Source: Anthoceros angustus (Eukaryota > Streptophyta > Anthocerotopsida > Anthocerotales > Anthocerotaceae). From it: a DNA stretch of 64,000 nt. The stretch lies in the NCBI GenBank assembly GCA_010909165.1, contig VJWM01000025.1, positions 310,001-374,000 of the forward strand, given 5' to 3'. Below are positions 20,321 through 30,314 of the stretch, in pieces; positions within the stretch are counted from its first letter, which is position 1; every line of letters starts with the position of its first letter. The notes under the pieces are model-generated. The model had not been told where the DNA came from, ran no database searches, and saw nothing but the letters and a program-made list of their open reading frames with translations. The position numbers and the translations under genes are program-made.

Positions 20321-23261
20321 ATGGAGATGGCGCGGGCGGCGTGCGCTGTGCACATCCTGTCCTTTCCCACGCTGCGCTGCCTAGTCGGTCCCGTCAGGTA
20401 TGTGTCAATGCAGTCTTGTCTTGCAAGCAAATGCGAATGAATCGTTGGCATTCCGCACACCAACCATGGTGCTCGTCCATGTCCTCGTCGGCAGGCAGCT
20501 TTGCTTGGAACCCAGGATCTCATCAGGCCTGCGAGCTCGCGGGAGGCCTCACGTATTACAGGCCCTGCTGGCATCCAGAGCCAGCTCCCTGCACTCCACT
20601 TCCGCCCAATTGGCGTCTCCCCGTGTGGCTCTCCTCCGCCTTGCTGCTGGCCCCAGAACAGGTGCGCCCGCTGCTTGCAAATCCTGCATCGCCTCACTGG
20701 CAGCCGGTGCAGAGACGGTGGACAAAGCCGAGTCGGAGCCGGAGGTGCAGGCAGTCTTGGATCAAGATGAGGCTCCAGCGCGGCCCATCGTTTTGCCCAC
20801 CAATGACTCTTCTCCCAATCTTCTCCGGATTCGGCATACGGTGAGGCTGCTGCCGCCAGCTCCAGTCCAGTGTGAGGAGGAGATGTTTTTTTTTTTATTT
20901 CCTTCCCGTGTCCGGCTCTCCTGTTGCAGTGTGCCCATGTCATGGCTATGGCAGTACAAAAGCTGTACCCCGGAGCGCAAGTCACAATTGGGCCATGGAT
21001 AGAGAAGGGCTTCTTCTACGATTTTGATGTCAAAGAACCGTTCACGGATAAGGACCTGAAGAAAATCAAGAAGGAGATGGTATGTCTGTCACCCGTGCCG
21101 TTGTGTACCCTGCTTGTCAAATGGGTTTCTTCCTCGAGCTCAAGTGCTCTGCACTGCAGGATCGCATCATAAGTCGGAACTTCCCACTTCGGAGGGAAGA
21201 AGTTTCTAGGGAGGAGGCTGTCCGCCGCATCACCGAGATCAAAGAGCCCTACAAGCTTGAGATTCTCAGCAGCATAAAAACCGAGCCTATCACTATCTAC
21301 CATATAGGTAGGTAACATAAGGGCCGGCGATCTGTCCTTTGTTGCTGTTTTCTCTCTCAACAGTCTATTTCAGAACTGCTGTCCAGGTGAAGCCTTTGGA
21401 GGGGTATATGCAAATCCATTGAACGTGTGAATGGAGGGTGGTTTGTGGTAGCTAGGTGATGAATGGTGGGATCTTTGTGCCGGACCGCATGTGGAGAGAA
21501 CTGGACTTTTGAACAAGAAGGCCATTGAACTTGAGTCTGTGGCCGGTGCTTATTGGAGGGGGGATGAGAAGAATCAGATGCTTCAACGAATATATGGAAC
21601 AGCATGGGAAACAGCAGAACAGCTGGAGGCCTATCTGGCGCAGAAAGAGGAAGCTAAGAGGCGCGATCATCGCCGACTGGGTCAGGATCTGGATCTTTTC
21701 TCTATTCAGGTATGAGTTGGTAGCCACTTAACACCAAAGTTCTGAGAGGATGCACTTTCTGATGTCAAAGGCAAGGAATCTGTAAGTCTTTTGCACGGTG
21801 GCTTGATCTTGTTCTGGTTTTCTAGGAAGATGCAGGGGGTGGCTTGGTGTTCTGGCATCCAAAGGGTGCAATGGTTCGGCACTTGATTGAGGAGTACTGG
21901 AAAAAGATTCATCTGAAGAGGGGGTATCAACTCCTCTACACTCCGCATGTGGCAAAACTTGATCTCTGGAAGACGAGTGGTCATCTTGACTTTTACAAGG
22001 AAAACATGTTTGATCAGATGGAGATTGAAGATGAGTTGTATCAGCTCAAGCCAATGAACTGCCCTTGCCATATCCAGATTTACAAGGACGCATTACGCTC
22101 GTACAGGGAGCTGCCTGTTAGAGTTGCAGAACTGGGCACTGTTTACCGATATGAGAGGTCAGGAACCTTGCAAGGCCTCTTTCGAGTTAGAGGCTTCACT
22201 CAAGTATGTTCTTTTTGTTCTGTTTGTCATCCGACGCATGACTTTTTGGTGCATGATCAACCTCAGGTGTCGCTTGCTAGTGTTGCTCTTGTCATGCAGG
22301 TCTTCCCTTTGAGAAAGAGTGACGGTTCGAAACAAATGGGTGTGTGATGTGACATGTTTGCAGGATGATGCCCACATCTTCTGTCTCCCTCATCAAATAA
22401 AGGATGAAATTCGAGGTGTGCTGGATCTCACAGAGGAAGTTCTGTCACAATTCGGTTTTAAGCGGTATGAGGTGAACCTTTCCACAAAGCCTGAAAAAGC
22501 AGTTGGGAGCGATGCGATATGGGAAGCAGCCACAAGTGCGTTGCGCGAGGCGCTCGAAGACAAAGGCTGGGAGTACTCGATTGATGAAGGTGGTGGGGCA
22601 TTTTATGGTCCTAAAATTGATCTCAAGATAGAGGACGCCATTGGCCGCAGATGGCAGTGCTCGACTGTGCAGGTGATTTTTCAAATGGTGGTTTGGTTGG
22701 TTGGATGGTTGGCTGGGCCATATCGCTATTGTGGTGTTGTGCATTACTGAGCTTTGCTGGATGACACCACGCTGTCTGTCTGCTATTTGCTCACGACAGG
22801 TGGATTTCAATCTTCCGCAACGGTTTAATCTGGTGTATGTGACAAGGGACACTGAACGGAAGCAGCCGATCATGATACACAGGGCCATCCTGGGCTCCGT
22901 GGAGCGGTTTTTCGGCATTCTGGTTGAGAACTATGCCGGTGACTTTCCTCTGTGGATAGCCCCCGTCCAAGTTCGGCTCGTGCCGGTCACGGACAACGAG
23001 CTTGAGTACTGCCAACAGGTGGTGGTGCAGCTGCGGGAGAAGGACATCAGAGCAGAAGTGTCCCACGGAGAGAGGCTGGCCAAATTGATTCGCAACGCCG
23101 AGTTGCAAAAGATTCCCATGATGGCAGTTGTGGGGCCTAAGGAAGCCAATACGAACACGCTCACAGTGCGCACCCGGCATGGTGGAGACTTGGGCACCCT
23201 CTCCTTGGATGAAGTTGTGCACAAGATCCAGACCACTGTCTCGTCCAGAGGATTGTTGTGA
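20321..23261 (+). CDS. Threonyl-tRNA synthetase, organellar (chloroplast/mitochondrial) type
   Basis: Eight exons: 20321-20397, 20495-20840, 20930-21079, 21160-21307, 21456-21709, 21826-22203, 22364-22672 and 22800-23261, all in frame, giving 707 residues. A Ser/Ala/Arg-rich presequence replaces the TGS domain of the cytosolic enzyme, as in plant organellar ThrRS. The N2 editing/linker domain includes [27 protein letters not shown] and [13 protein letters not shown]. The class II core has motif 1 around [32 protein letters not shown] with the zinc Cys, [18 protein letters not shown] (motif 2), and motif 3 near [14 protein letters not shown]. The C-terminal anticodon-binding domain begins [14 protein letters not shown]. 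It charges tRNA-Thr in the organelles. Confidence 0.95.
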
Positions 23262-23555
23262 GCTTATTGCACCACAGCATAGCATCCCATTTCATGGCAC
23301 AGCGGAACAGAATTTGCTTTGCTTTGCAGCGCAGCCTTATGCCATTCTCGCCTCTGTTATCTTGGGGTCCCTTGTATGATTGACAATGAGCAAGGCGCTC
23401 TTGGTTGCTCCGTGCTGGCTCTCCTGTCCTGGCTTATGCACCTAACAAGGGCATGCATGGCTTGTACGTACACCTTGGGCCCAAGGAAACAACAACATTT
23501 TTTTCCATTCAGTAGTTGTCAATCACGACGATCCAGCAGAGCTGAAACAGCAGAG

Positions 23556-23613
23556 CGAAGTTGGCCATCAGGATCCGGCCACCCTCGGGGATCCTGATGG
23601 CCCAAAAACTTCG
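23556..23613. repeat. Long inverted repeat (hairpin)
   Basis: Arms GGCCATCAGGATCC (23563-23576) and GGATCCTGATGGCC (23589-23602) are perfectly complementary over 14 bp with a 12-base loop. Imperfect pairing continues outward through CGAAGTT and AACTTCG. It lies about 300 bp downstream of the ThrRS stop, between converging genes. It could be a 3'-end structure, a small-RNA precursor or the footprint of a small DNA element. Confidence 0.8.
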
Positions 23614-24133
23614 TGAATCACATACGACATCCATCAAGATGTATTGGCCTCACCACCTCATCTTTTGGCATGAGAGGGCAAACGATGGTAGAACAAAAGG
23701 TTATTATTGCGAATTCGCCTCGGGGCACCTTTTCGGCCCGATAGCAGCTTCGAGATGGCACACCTTTGTGTCAAAAGCGGTGCAGCCAACGCGGTATGAA
23801 TGGGTGGGGGCACCCCACCGTCTTGCCCATTTCCCACGTGGTCACTCACGGCATCTGTGAGCTGCTGTCGGGCACAAGAATGTAACTTCACTACTGTTCA
23901 CCAGGACCTGCAGCAGCACAGCAAGAGCAGGAGGTGAGGCAAAAGTTTTTCTGCAATGGCCAAACCAGCAGCAAAAGTCCATGGCACAAAGATTTCACAG
24001 CCTGCTCACCTGACCTGCGTCGTGGATATTGAGAAGTACGAGCTCGGCAGGTTTGTTATGTCAGAGGCTATGGTGGTTATTCAATGAATTTGACTTGAGA
24101 CAAGCTAGGGGTCCCTGTGCGGCGTGCGATGTG
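23614..24133. other. Convergent intergenic region
   Basis: Non-coding by inspection, between the ThrRS hairpin and the stop of the golgin gene. No further repeats or RNA genes are recognised. Confidence 0.3.
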
Positions 24134-25870
24134 TCAAGTCACAGCTACATACTCAAAATCCTCTGGCCCCTCCGTCTTAGCGGGGGAACGCCCAGGAGGA
24201 GGAGGAGGAGCCGCTCCATTTGCCTTCTCCCTCCTCTCCCGCTCTTCGGTTTCCTTGAGAAGGAAGTCGATCCAGAGGTCTGCAAACGAGCCATTGGCAG
24301 TAGTGGTAGCAGAAGTGGCAGAAGAGGGTCGAGGAGATCCTGCTGCAGAGCTTCCTAAAAGACCTCCAACAAATCTGGCAGGACGGCCAAGCACACCCTT
24401 GACGATGCCACCTCCGGTAGCAGCTCGTTGTGCAAGCCCAACCTGCGACTTCTCTTGATCCGTGAAGCCCAGAATGCGCGCCATGAGATCCAGCACTTCT
24501 TTGCTGTGATTCTTCTGGAAGTAGGTGACAAGCAGCTTGACGACAATGCCTTTGTCGACGGTGACTTGAGAATCCGTGGACATGCGGTTGAGGCTAGAGA
24601 TGGTGTGCTCCAGCGCCCGGCGCAGCCTGACCACCTCCTCCTCCAACTTGTGCACATGGGCCTGGTCCTGCGCATGCCTGGCCTCCAGTTCTGCCACCCT
24701 CTCCACAGCCTCGTCCCTTGCGGCCAGAGCTGCTTCCAGATCCGACGTGCAACGGCTGAGATTGGCGGCCAAGAGGGAGGCCTCTTCCTTAACAGCAGCG
24801 AGCTGGAGGTGGAGGCGATCCCGGAGCTCGATCTCTGCGCAGTACTGGCCCAAGGCTATCTGCAGGTTGGACAGCTCCTCATCCTTAGATTGCAGGGCAG
24901 CCGAGGTGCGCTGCAGGTGCAGTTGCAAGGAATCCCTCTCCGCAGTGAGCCCCTGCAGGGCGAGCGCGTGCGCATCCGCATCGCGGGCGTGCTGCTGAGA
25001 AGCGCGCGCTAGGGCTTGCTCAAGGAGCTCCGCCTGGGCCTGCCTGGCAGCAGCCCGCTCCTCCAGCTCCGCAATGTGCTGGCTGTCCTCGTCCATCTTC
25101 TGGCTGTCGGCTGCATCCTTGTCCAGCAGATGCTGCCTGAGGCGCTGCAGATCCCTCCTGGCATTGTCCCGCTCTGCAGTCAGGGAGGCCACCTGCTGCC
25201 GCAACTGCTCCTCCTCCATCTGCCGCTTGCTCTCCCTCTCCTGCGCCTGCTGCATCGCTATCTGCTCCATCTCCATCTGCAACAATTGCTGAGCGGCCGC
25301 CTCCTCCTGCTCTCTCTGCTGCTGCTGCTGCTGCTGCTTGTGCTGCTGCCTTTCCCTGTCCCTTTCCTGCCTTTCCCTGTCCCTTTCCCTTTCCCGTAGG
25401 TCGGACAAGACCGGCCTCCTGTCAGCTCCTGGCGTGGTAGCCATCTTCTTCGGCTGCTCTTGCTGCTCCTCCCCCTCATGCTGCACCTGCACCTGCTGCT
25501 GCTGCTGCGCATCCTGGCCCTGACCCTGACCCTGTCCATCATGATCCTGCACATCCTGGCCCTGAACATGATGATCCTGCCCCTGCCCCTGCCCCAGGCG
25601 TGGCGATGCTACCAGCATGCGAGGCGTAGCCCCATCAGCGGAAGCAAGCGGCTGCTTCGGAGACGACGGCAGCAGCAGCCTGGGCGGCAGCAGCGGCAGG
25701 GAAAAGCTGCTGTTGCTGTCGCTGCTGCCATTGCTCCTCCTCCCATGATTCTCTTCTTCCGGTATGACATAGTTGGAGGATCCTGCAATCTCCAGCTCCT
25801 CAGCAGTGTCAAGAACCTCGGATGCGATCTGCGACAGGTTTTCCTTGAAGGTGGCAATGGATTGCCACAT
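24134..25870 (-). CDS. Golgin with GRAB domain (golgin candidate 3/4, GDAP1-like)
   Basis: Single open reading frame of 578 residues from the ATG at 25870 (MWQSIATFKENLSQIASEV), which matches the usual start of plant golgin candidates 3/4. The frame stays open 29 codons upstream, but that part looks unrelated. After a Gln/Gly/Asp-rich low-complexity segment, residues about 165-450 form a long coiled coil. The C-terminal GRIP-related ARF-binding (GRAB) domain follows: KGIVVKLLVTYFQKN, VLDLMARILGFTDQEKSQVG, then ADLWIDFLLKETEERER near the end. Such golgins tether vesicles at the cis-Golgi through ARF-type GTPases. I see no introns at all, which is unusual for a long coiled-coil plant gene and raises the possibility of a retrocopy. 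The protein is also somewhat short. Confidence 0.88.
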   Translation of the reverse strand: MWQSIATFKENLSQIASEVLDTAEELEIAGSSNYVIPEEENHGRRSNGSSDSNSSFSLPLLPPRLLLPSSPKQPLASADGATPRMLVASPRLGQGQGQDHHVQGQDVQDHDGQGQGQGQDAQQQQQVQVQHEGEEQQEQPKKMATTPGADRRPVLSDLRERERDRERQERDRERQQHKQQQQQQQREQEEAAAQQLLQMEMEQIAMQQAQERESKRQMEEEQLRQQVASLTAERDNARRDLQRLRQHLLDKDAADSQKMDEDSQHIAELEERAAARQAQAELLEQALARASQQHARDADAHALALQGLTAERDSLQLHLQRTSAALQSKDEELSNLQIALGQYCAEIELRDRLHLQLAAVKEEASLLAANLSRCTSDLEAALAARDEAVERVAELEARHAQDQAHVHKLEEEVVRLRRALEHTISSLNRMSTDSQVTVDKGIVVKLLVTYFQKNHSKEVLDLMARILGFTDQEKSQVGLAQRAATGGGIVKGVLGRPARFVGGLLGSSAAGSPRPSSATSATTTANGSFADLWIDFLLKETEERERREKANGAAPPPPPGRSPAKTEGPEDFEYVAVT

Positions 25871-26040
25871 GCTGCCTGCTTTCCCTGCCTGCGTCCAGAT
25901 CCAGCGCTCCAGGCGCGGGGAACCGGCAGGGGCAGCAAGCAACACTCCAACTCCCACTCCGGCGAGCCTCCCCCTCGGATAGTCTCTTTAGTCCTAGTAA
26001 AACGCGTCTAGGTAGTATGTCATGTAGGACCCCAAAGTTT

Positions 26041-26064
26041 GCTCTCTCTCTCTCTCTCTCTCTC
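26041..26064. repeat. (CT)n microsatellite
   Basis: A run of about twelve CT dinucleotides lies upstream of the golgin gene (its 5' side, minus strand GA). GA/CT tracts are common in plant promoters and leaders. A short tandem duplication of AGACTCACAGCTAACCTAGC follows at about 26107-26145. Confidence 0.8.
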
Positions 26065-26528
26065 ACTACCTGCTGCGAGTCTAGCTACACGATAATAGGT
26101 ATGGCTAGACTCACAGCTAACCTAGCAGACTCACAGCTAACCTAGCCAACGCTAACGGGATGCTAGCCACAGCTATTAGTCCGAGCAAGGTCCCTCCTCC
26201 TGGGTCCCCAAAGAGGAAAGGCGAGAGAACACGGAAAGCGATGCTGATGCCCAGAGGGAGCGACTGACGGAGGAAGGGAAGGACGAAGGAGGTAGGAAAA
26301 GCAGGACGAGGACGCCCGGTCACAATGGAACACTCGGAACTTGAAGACACAAGTTCGCTGTGCCGGGATGAGGTGAAATCGAGCAGCAAGAGGTAGTAAG
26401 GATGAGGTGAGGCGTCCATGGAGGAGGACTACTGATGAGAGGAGCCGCACTAGTGACTCTACTAGCTGGGTGAAATGGTGGGAAGGGAATGGAAGGGAAG
26501 AGAAGGCGGCCTAGCCCTGGGACCCTAG
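26065..26528. other. Intergenic between golgin and kinase genes
   Basis: Upstream region of the golgin gene and downstream region of the kinase gene (both minus strand). No conserved coding sequence seen. Confidence 0.3.
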
Positions 26529-28214
26529 CTAGGGCAGGCCCAGAAAGGAGGTGAGCTCCCGCATCAGCCACTCCTTCTCCACGGGTTGCAGGCTCTGGCC
26601 GCCCAGGCTATGGGATCGAGCTCCTTCCTGCAACTGGCAAGCGGTGAGGATGCGGCCGTTCACCTCTCCCTGCACCACCAGGCGGACGCCGCTCAGATCC
26701 GCAGTCTCCCCGCTCACTTCCTGGCGCCACAGGCCCAGGGCGGTGCGGGCGAGGGTGAATCTCCCACCACGGCCCTTGCGCAGCCGGAGCTCCACCTCCA
26801 CGCCCACCTCGTCCACGCTGTTGCGGGCGAGCCCGGCCCCGACCACCCAAAAGGGCAGCGACACGGCGGCCATGAGCGGCGCCCCGCCCCTCACCGCCAT
26901 GCCCGTCCAGCACGCCAGGAAGGCGTTCCAGGCCACGGCGAAGGAGCCGGTACCCAGGCCCTCCCAAGTGAGCCCTGCGGCCGGGATGCTCACCTCCAGC
27001 TCCTCCTCCGTCCTGCGCACCACCTTCACCCTGCTTCCCACCGGGGGATCTGACGACCTCGAGGCAGCAAGCCGGTTGGAAGGCAAGCTTGCGGTTGCCG
27101 GGGATGAAGAAGCCGGAAGGTGGAGGGAGGAGAAGGCGAGAATGACATCGCGAGCCGTCTGGAAGCGATCCTCGGGCGCGGGCTCCAGCAGCCGCTCCAC
27201 GATGTCAGCCAGGCCAGGAGAAGCCGCAACCGAGTCCCGGAACTGGAGCCTGAGGCGGTGCTGGGGGAAGGAGGAGGGGGATCTCCCTCCCGAGAGCAGG
27301 AAGAGCAACGTGGCTCCCAGGCCGTAGAGATCCGTCTGCAGGCAGGCCCGGTTCTGGAACTGCTCGGGGGCCATGTAGCCGTAGGTGCCGGCCACCAGCC
27401 CGGTGCTCCATGTCTGCTGCTGCTGCTGCAGCTGCGATGCCTGCTCCTGCACGGCCCCGAAATCCACCACCTTGACGCTGCCGGTGGCATCCTCCAGCAG
27501 GATGTTGTCGGGCTTGATGTCCCGGTGGAAGACGGGAGGACGCAGGCTCCCGAGGTAGTCCAGCACCCGGAGCACCTCCACCGCGATGCGCTCCACCTGC
27601 TCCTCGCTGCCTCGCCACCCGTAAGAGGCGTGCACCAGCTGCGCCAGCGTCTGCCCTCGCACCAGCTTCTGCGCCATGTAGAAGCAGCGGTCCGAGGGGC
27701 CGTCCACCTCCAGGTAGTCCAGGTACGCGGGGATGCCCGGGTGCTGCAGCGATTTCAGCACCCGCGCCTCCCGCTCGAACAGATCCAGCTCCTTCCACCC
27801 CTTGATGGTCCGCAGGGAGATGGCCTTGAGAGCCACCCGCTCACCCCCGGCCCCCATCTCTGCCTCGTACGTGGTGCCTATGCCTCCTTGCCCCAGCACG
27901 CCTACGATCACGTACTTGCCTCCCACTACGTCCCCGGCCCTGTGTCCTCCTGCTCCTGCTCCTGCTCCTGCTCCTCCTCCTTCTCCTGCTTCCAAGCTGC
28001 TGCTGCTGCTGCTGCATCTAGTCGTAAATATGGCTGGCCTCCATGTGCTGCTGCCGCTGCAAGGGCATGTCACACATTGCCTCCAGGCCCATCTCCGCCT
28101 CCGCCTCAGCCTCACCGTACCCTGGCTCCTCCTGCACCTCTGGAACTCGCAAGAATCCCTGCTGTTGCATAATGTTGCACTTGCTGAGCATGGATCAAAC
28201 ACCAGGAGCACCAT
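26529..28214 (-). CDS. Ser/Thr protein kinase of cyanobacterial type with C-terminal membrane domain
   Basis: Intronless, about 561 residues from the first ATG at 28214 (MVLLVFDPCSAS). The N-terminus is Ser/Arg-rich and could be a plastid transit peptide. The kinase begins GKYVIVGVLGQGGIGTTYEA (glycine loop), with the catalytic Lys in VALKAISL, catalytic loop FHRDIKPDNILL, VVDFGAV for DFG, and GTYGYMAPEQF for the activation segment. GKY...LGxGGxGxTYEA and the 'HPGIP.YLDYLEVD' block are closest in style to cyanobacterial serine/threonine kinases, so I infer plastid ancestry. The C-terminal third has two hydrophobic segments (FAVAWNAFLACWTGMAV and LMAAVSLPFWVVGAGLA), suggesting membrane attachment. 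Substrates are unknown. The true start could lie in an unseen upstream exon. Confidence 0.85.
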   Translation of the reverse strand: MVLLVFDPCSASATLCNSRDSCEFQRCRRSQGTVRLRRRRRWAWRQCVTCPCSGSSTWRPAIFTTRCSSSSSSLEAGEGGGAGAGAGAGGHRAGDVVGGKYVIVGVLGQGGIGTTYEAEMGAGGERVALKAISLRTIKGWKELDLFEREARVLKSLQHPGIPAYLDYLEVDGPSDRCFYMAQKLVRGQTLAQLVHASYGWRGSEEQVERIAVEVLRVLDYLGSLRPPVFHRDIKPDNILLEDATGSVKVVDFGAVQEQASQLQQQQQTWSTGLVAGTYGYMAPEQFQNRACLQTDLYGLGATLLFLLSGGRSPSSFPQHRLRLQFRDSVAASPGLADIVERLLEPAPEDRFQTARDVILAFSSLHLPASSSPATASLPSNRLAASRSSDPPVGSRVKVVRRTEEELEVSIPAAGLTWEGLGTGSFAVAWNAFLACWTGMAVRGGAPLMAAVSLPFWVVGAGLARNSVDEVGVEVELRLRKGRGGRFTLARTALGLWRQEVSGETADLSGVRLVVQGEVNGRILTACQLQEGARSHSLGGQSLQPVEKEWLMRELTSFLGLP

Positions 28215-28234
28215 TGCCGGCCGACACAGCAACC

Positions 28235-28937
28235 TTTGCTTTGCTTTGCTTTGCTCTTCTACTTGGCTTGGCTTGGTTTGGGTGGCTGCTTCCCCTAAGC
28301 CTTCGCTGATGATGCCTCAAGCGCAGCACCCGCTAAAACCTAGAACGGAATTATTACACATCACACCATTGCTAGGAGATATTGGAAGAATTTTCTAGGG
28401 GATGGAACTTTTTTATCTCCAGCAATTGGCTACTCCATGGAACCTTCTCACCGGGTGCCTCGCCGCTGGCGTTCTCGGCTAGCCATCCCCACTTGCAAGA
28501 GAGCGGCCAGCGGGAGGCCAAGGCAGTACACTAAAATATTCAGCCCAGTCTAGAGTGCAACAGCCAAGCGTACTTGTACGCTCCACACAACTCACAAGCG
28601 ACCATAGCAAGGAAAAGCTACAGACTGGGCTACTCCTCTCCAGGCCTCCAAGCTGGTTCGAGGTTGACTTGAGATGGAGGATAAGTTGCTTCTAAAACGT
28701 GCTAGATGGATAATCTAGCTAGTTAGTTTTTGTGGTTTACACATACACAATGCGTGTCGGTGTGTATACTAGTGTGCCTAAAGTGAGGATCAGCATCCAC
28801 ATTGGTGTGCTTGAAGTGAGGATACGCATCCACGTGACCGGATGGATAGAAGAAGAAGAAGAAGAAGAAGAAGAATATATTATAGTCCACTTGACGGAAT
28901 TTTCCTGTTGTGGTGTTGTGGGACTTTGTACTTAACA
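28235..28937. other. Intergenic with simple repeats
   Basis: The kinase leader side holds (CTTTG)n and (GGCTT)n short runs at 28235-28280. A degenerate 35-bp tandem pair (GTGTGCCTAAAGTGAGGAT and GTGTGCTTGAAGTGAGGAT) lies at 28770-28835, followed by a (GAA)n run at 28849-28873. No gene recognised. Confidence 0.5.
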
Positions 28938-29130
28938 CATGGTGTGCCTAAGCTACTTGCACCAAGGTGAACATCCCATCTAAGTACCCATCTTAATAAC
29001 TTGTATCATGGTGTGCCTAAACTACTTGCACCAAGGTAGACATCCTATCTAAGTACCGATCTTAACAACTTGTACCATGGTGTGCCTAAGCTACTTGCAC
29101 CAAGGTGAACATCCCATCTAAGTACCGATC
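28938..29130. repeat. 69-bp tandem repeat, ~2.8 copies
   Basis: Copies start at 28938, 29007 and 29076, each opening CATGGTGTGCCTAA, containing CTACTTGCACCAAGGT and ending near AACTTGTA. Copies differ at only a handful of sites, so the array is young. No coding function seen. Confidence 0.9.
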
Positions 29131-30170
29131 GAAGATCAGGATGTTCAATAACGACGTTATTATAAATGTGCGTCCATTCGGCCTAAGCCATTTGAAGATA
29201 CCTCTTCCACAACCGACTTGCTTTCTAGAGAAACACATACATTTGCAGTTTCAAGAGCAGAGAAATATTTCCTACTCAATCGCTGGAAAAAAGGGCTCAG
29301 CTTCATCAATTCCCATAATATGTTGCCAATAGGTTGGTGAGACCGGGGGAAGTTGCACAAGAGGCAGGCACAACGTTTCCAGCACGGACCGGGCTAGGAA
29401 GAAACATGAACAACACCCAACATTTCCATGAGAAGGTGTTCACCCAACATTTCGTCACGTAACACAAGGAAGAACACCCAACATTTTGTATGGCAAGAGA
29501 AGTGATGTATTTGGCCACACGTTCACCATGGTCTCATATACGGTTTATCAAGATACCCCTTGGATGGATCGCCTCATGGGAGGTTCACCCGTCCACGATG
29601 CTTCATGGGAAGGGTCAACCCTGTCACAAGGGTACCCGATTGGATGTATACATCGTTTTTCTACATGCCAATTCTGACTGCAGTACCTGCAAACTATGCA
29701 TTACGAATAGGACCACCACCGACGAAGTTCACCAAGTTATGAGACGTTGAGTTTGCATTTGCTGTCATCTTCCTTCCGCGGCCTCTACTAGCTCCTCCAA
29801 GTTTTGAGTCTGCTATCTTCTGGCTCCACCGGCCTCTACCAGCTCTTCCAAATTTCCAGATTCCGAGTCTACTCTTCTGGATTCCGGCCTCTGCCGTTCC
29901 TCCTATCATGTTCTCTCGCATTGTCGTTAGAGCTTTTTCCTTGACCAAAAAACTCCTCCGACCATTTTCTCTCCCATTGTCATTAGAGCTTCTTCCTTGA
30001 CCAGCATTTGACCAGTGTTTGCAGCCTCTAATATATACGTGCGCTCGACTTGAGGGGGATGATCATCAGTCCAACTGCCACCACAAAGCACACAAGCAAG
30101 GAGTCAGGACACGCTTTACCCTCCACTTGTCTACCAGTGGCGGCTGCCAGCGATGCTAAACTATAGCACC
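29131..30170. other. Intergenic, possible degraded element
   Basis: No recognisable protein domain. The motif CACCCAACATTT recurs at 29416, 29441 and 29478. A roughly 60-bp imperfect duplication (CATTGTCGTTAGAGCTTTTTCCTTGACCA and its partner) lies at about 29915-30005. These point to a decayed repetitive sequence of unknown type. Confidence 0.35.
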
Positions 30171-30314
30171 GCCGTTACCTTCTGTCGCCTCTCCCTGATC
30201 AAGAGCTACAGGCTCATGACACTTCAATCACTGCACATCCCCGCCGTTACCTTCTGTCGCCTCTCCCTGATCAAGAGCAACAGGCTCATGACACTTCAAT
30301 CACTGCACATCCCC
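30171..30314. repeat. 72-bp tandem duplication spanning the stop codon of a PPR gene
   Basis: Copies 30171-30242 and 30243-30314 are nearly identical (one difference, GCTACAGG/GCAACAGG). The right-hand copy contains the last codons and TGA (30300-30302) of the minus-strand PPR gene; the left-hand copy repeats these just downstream in the 3' UTR. 72 bp is a multiple of three. Confidence 0.9.

Noticed and set aside
28849-28873. (GAA)n run as a coding acidic tract
   Set aside because: It lies in a region with no other coding evidence; simple microsatellite.
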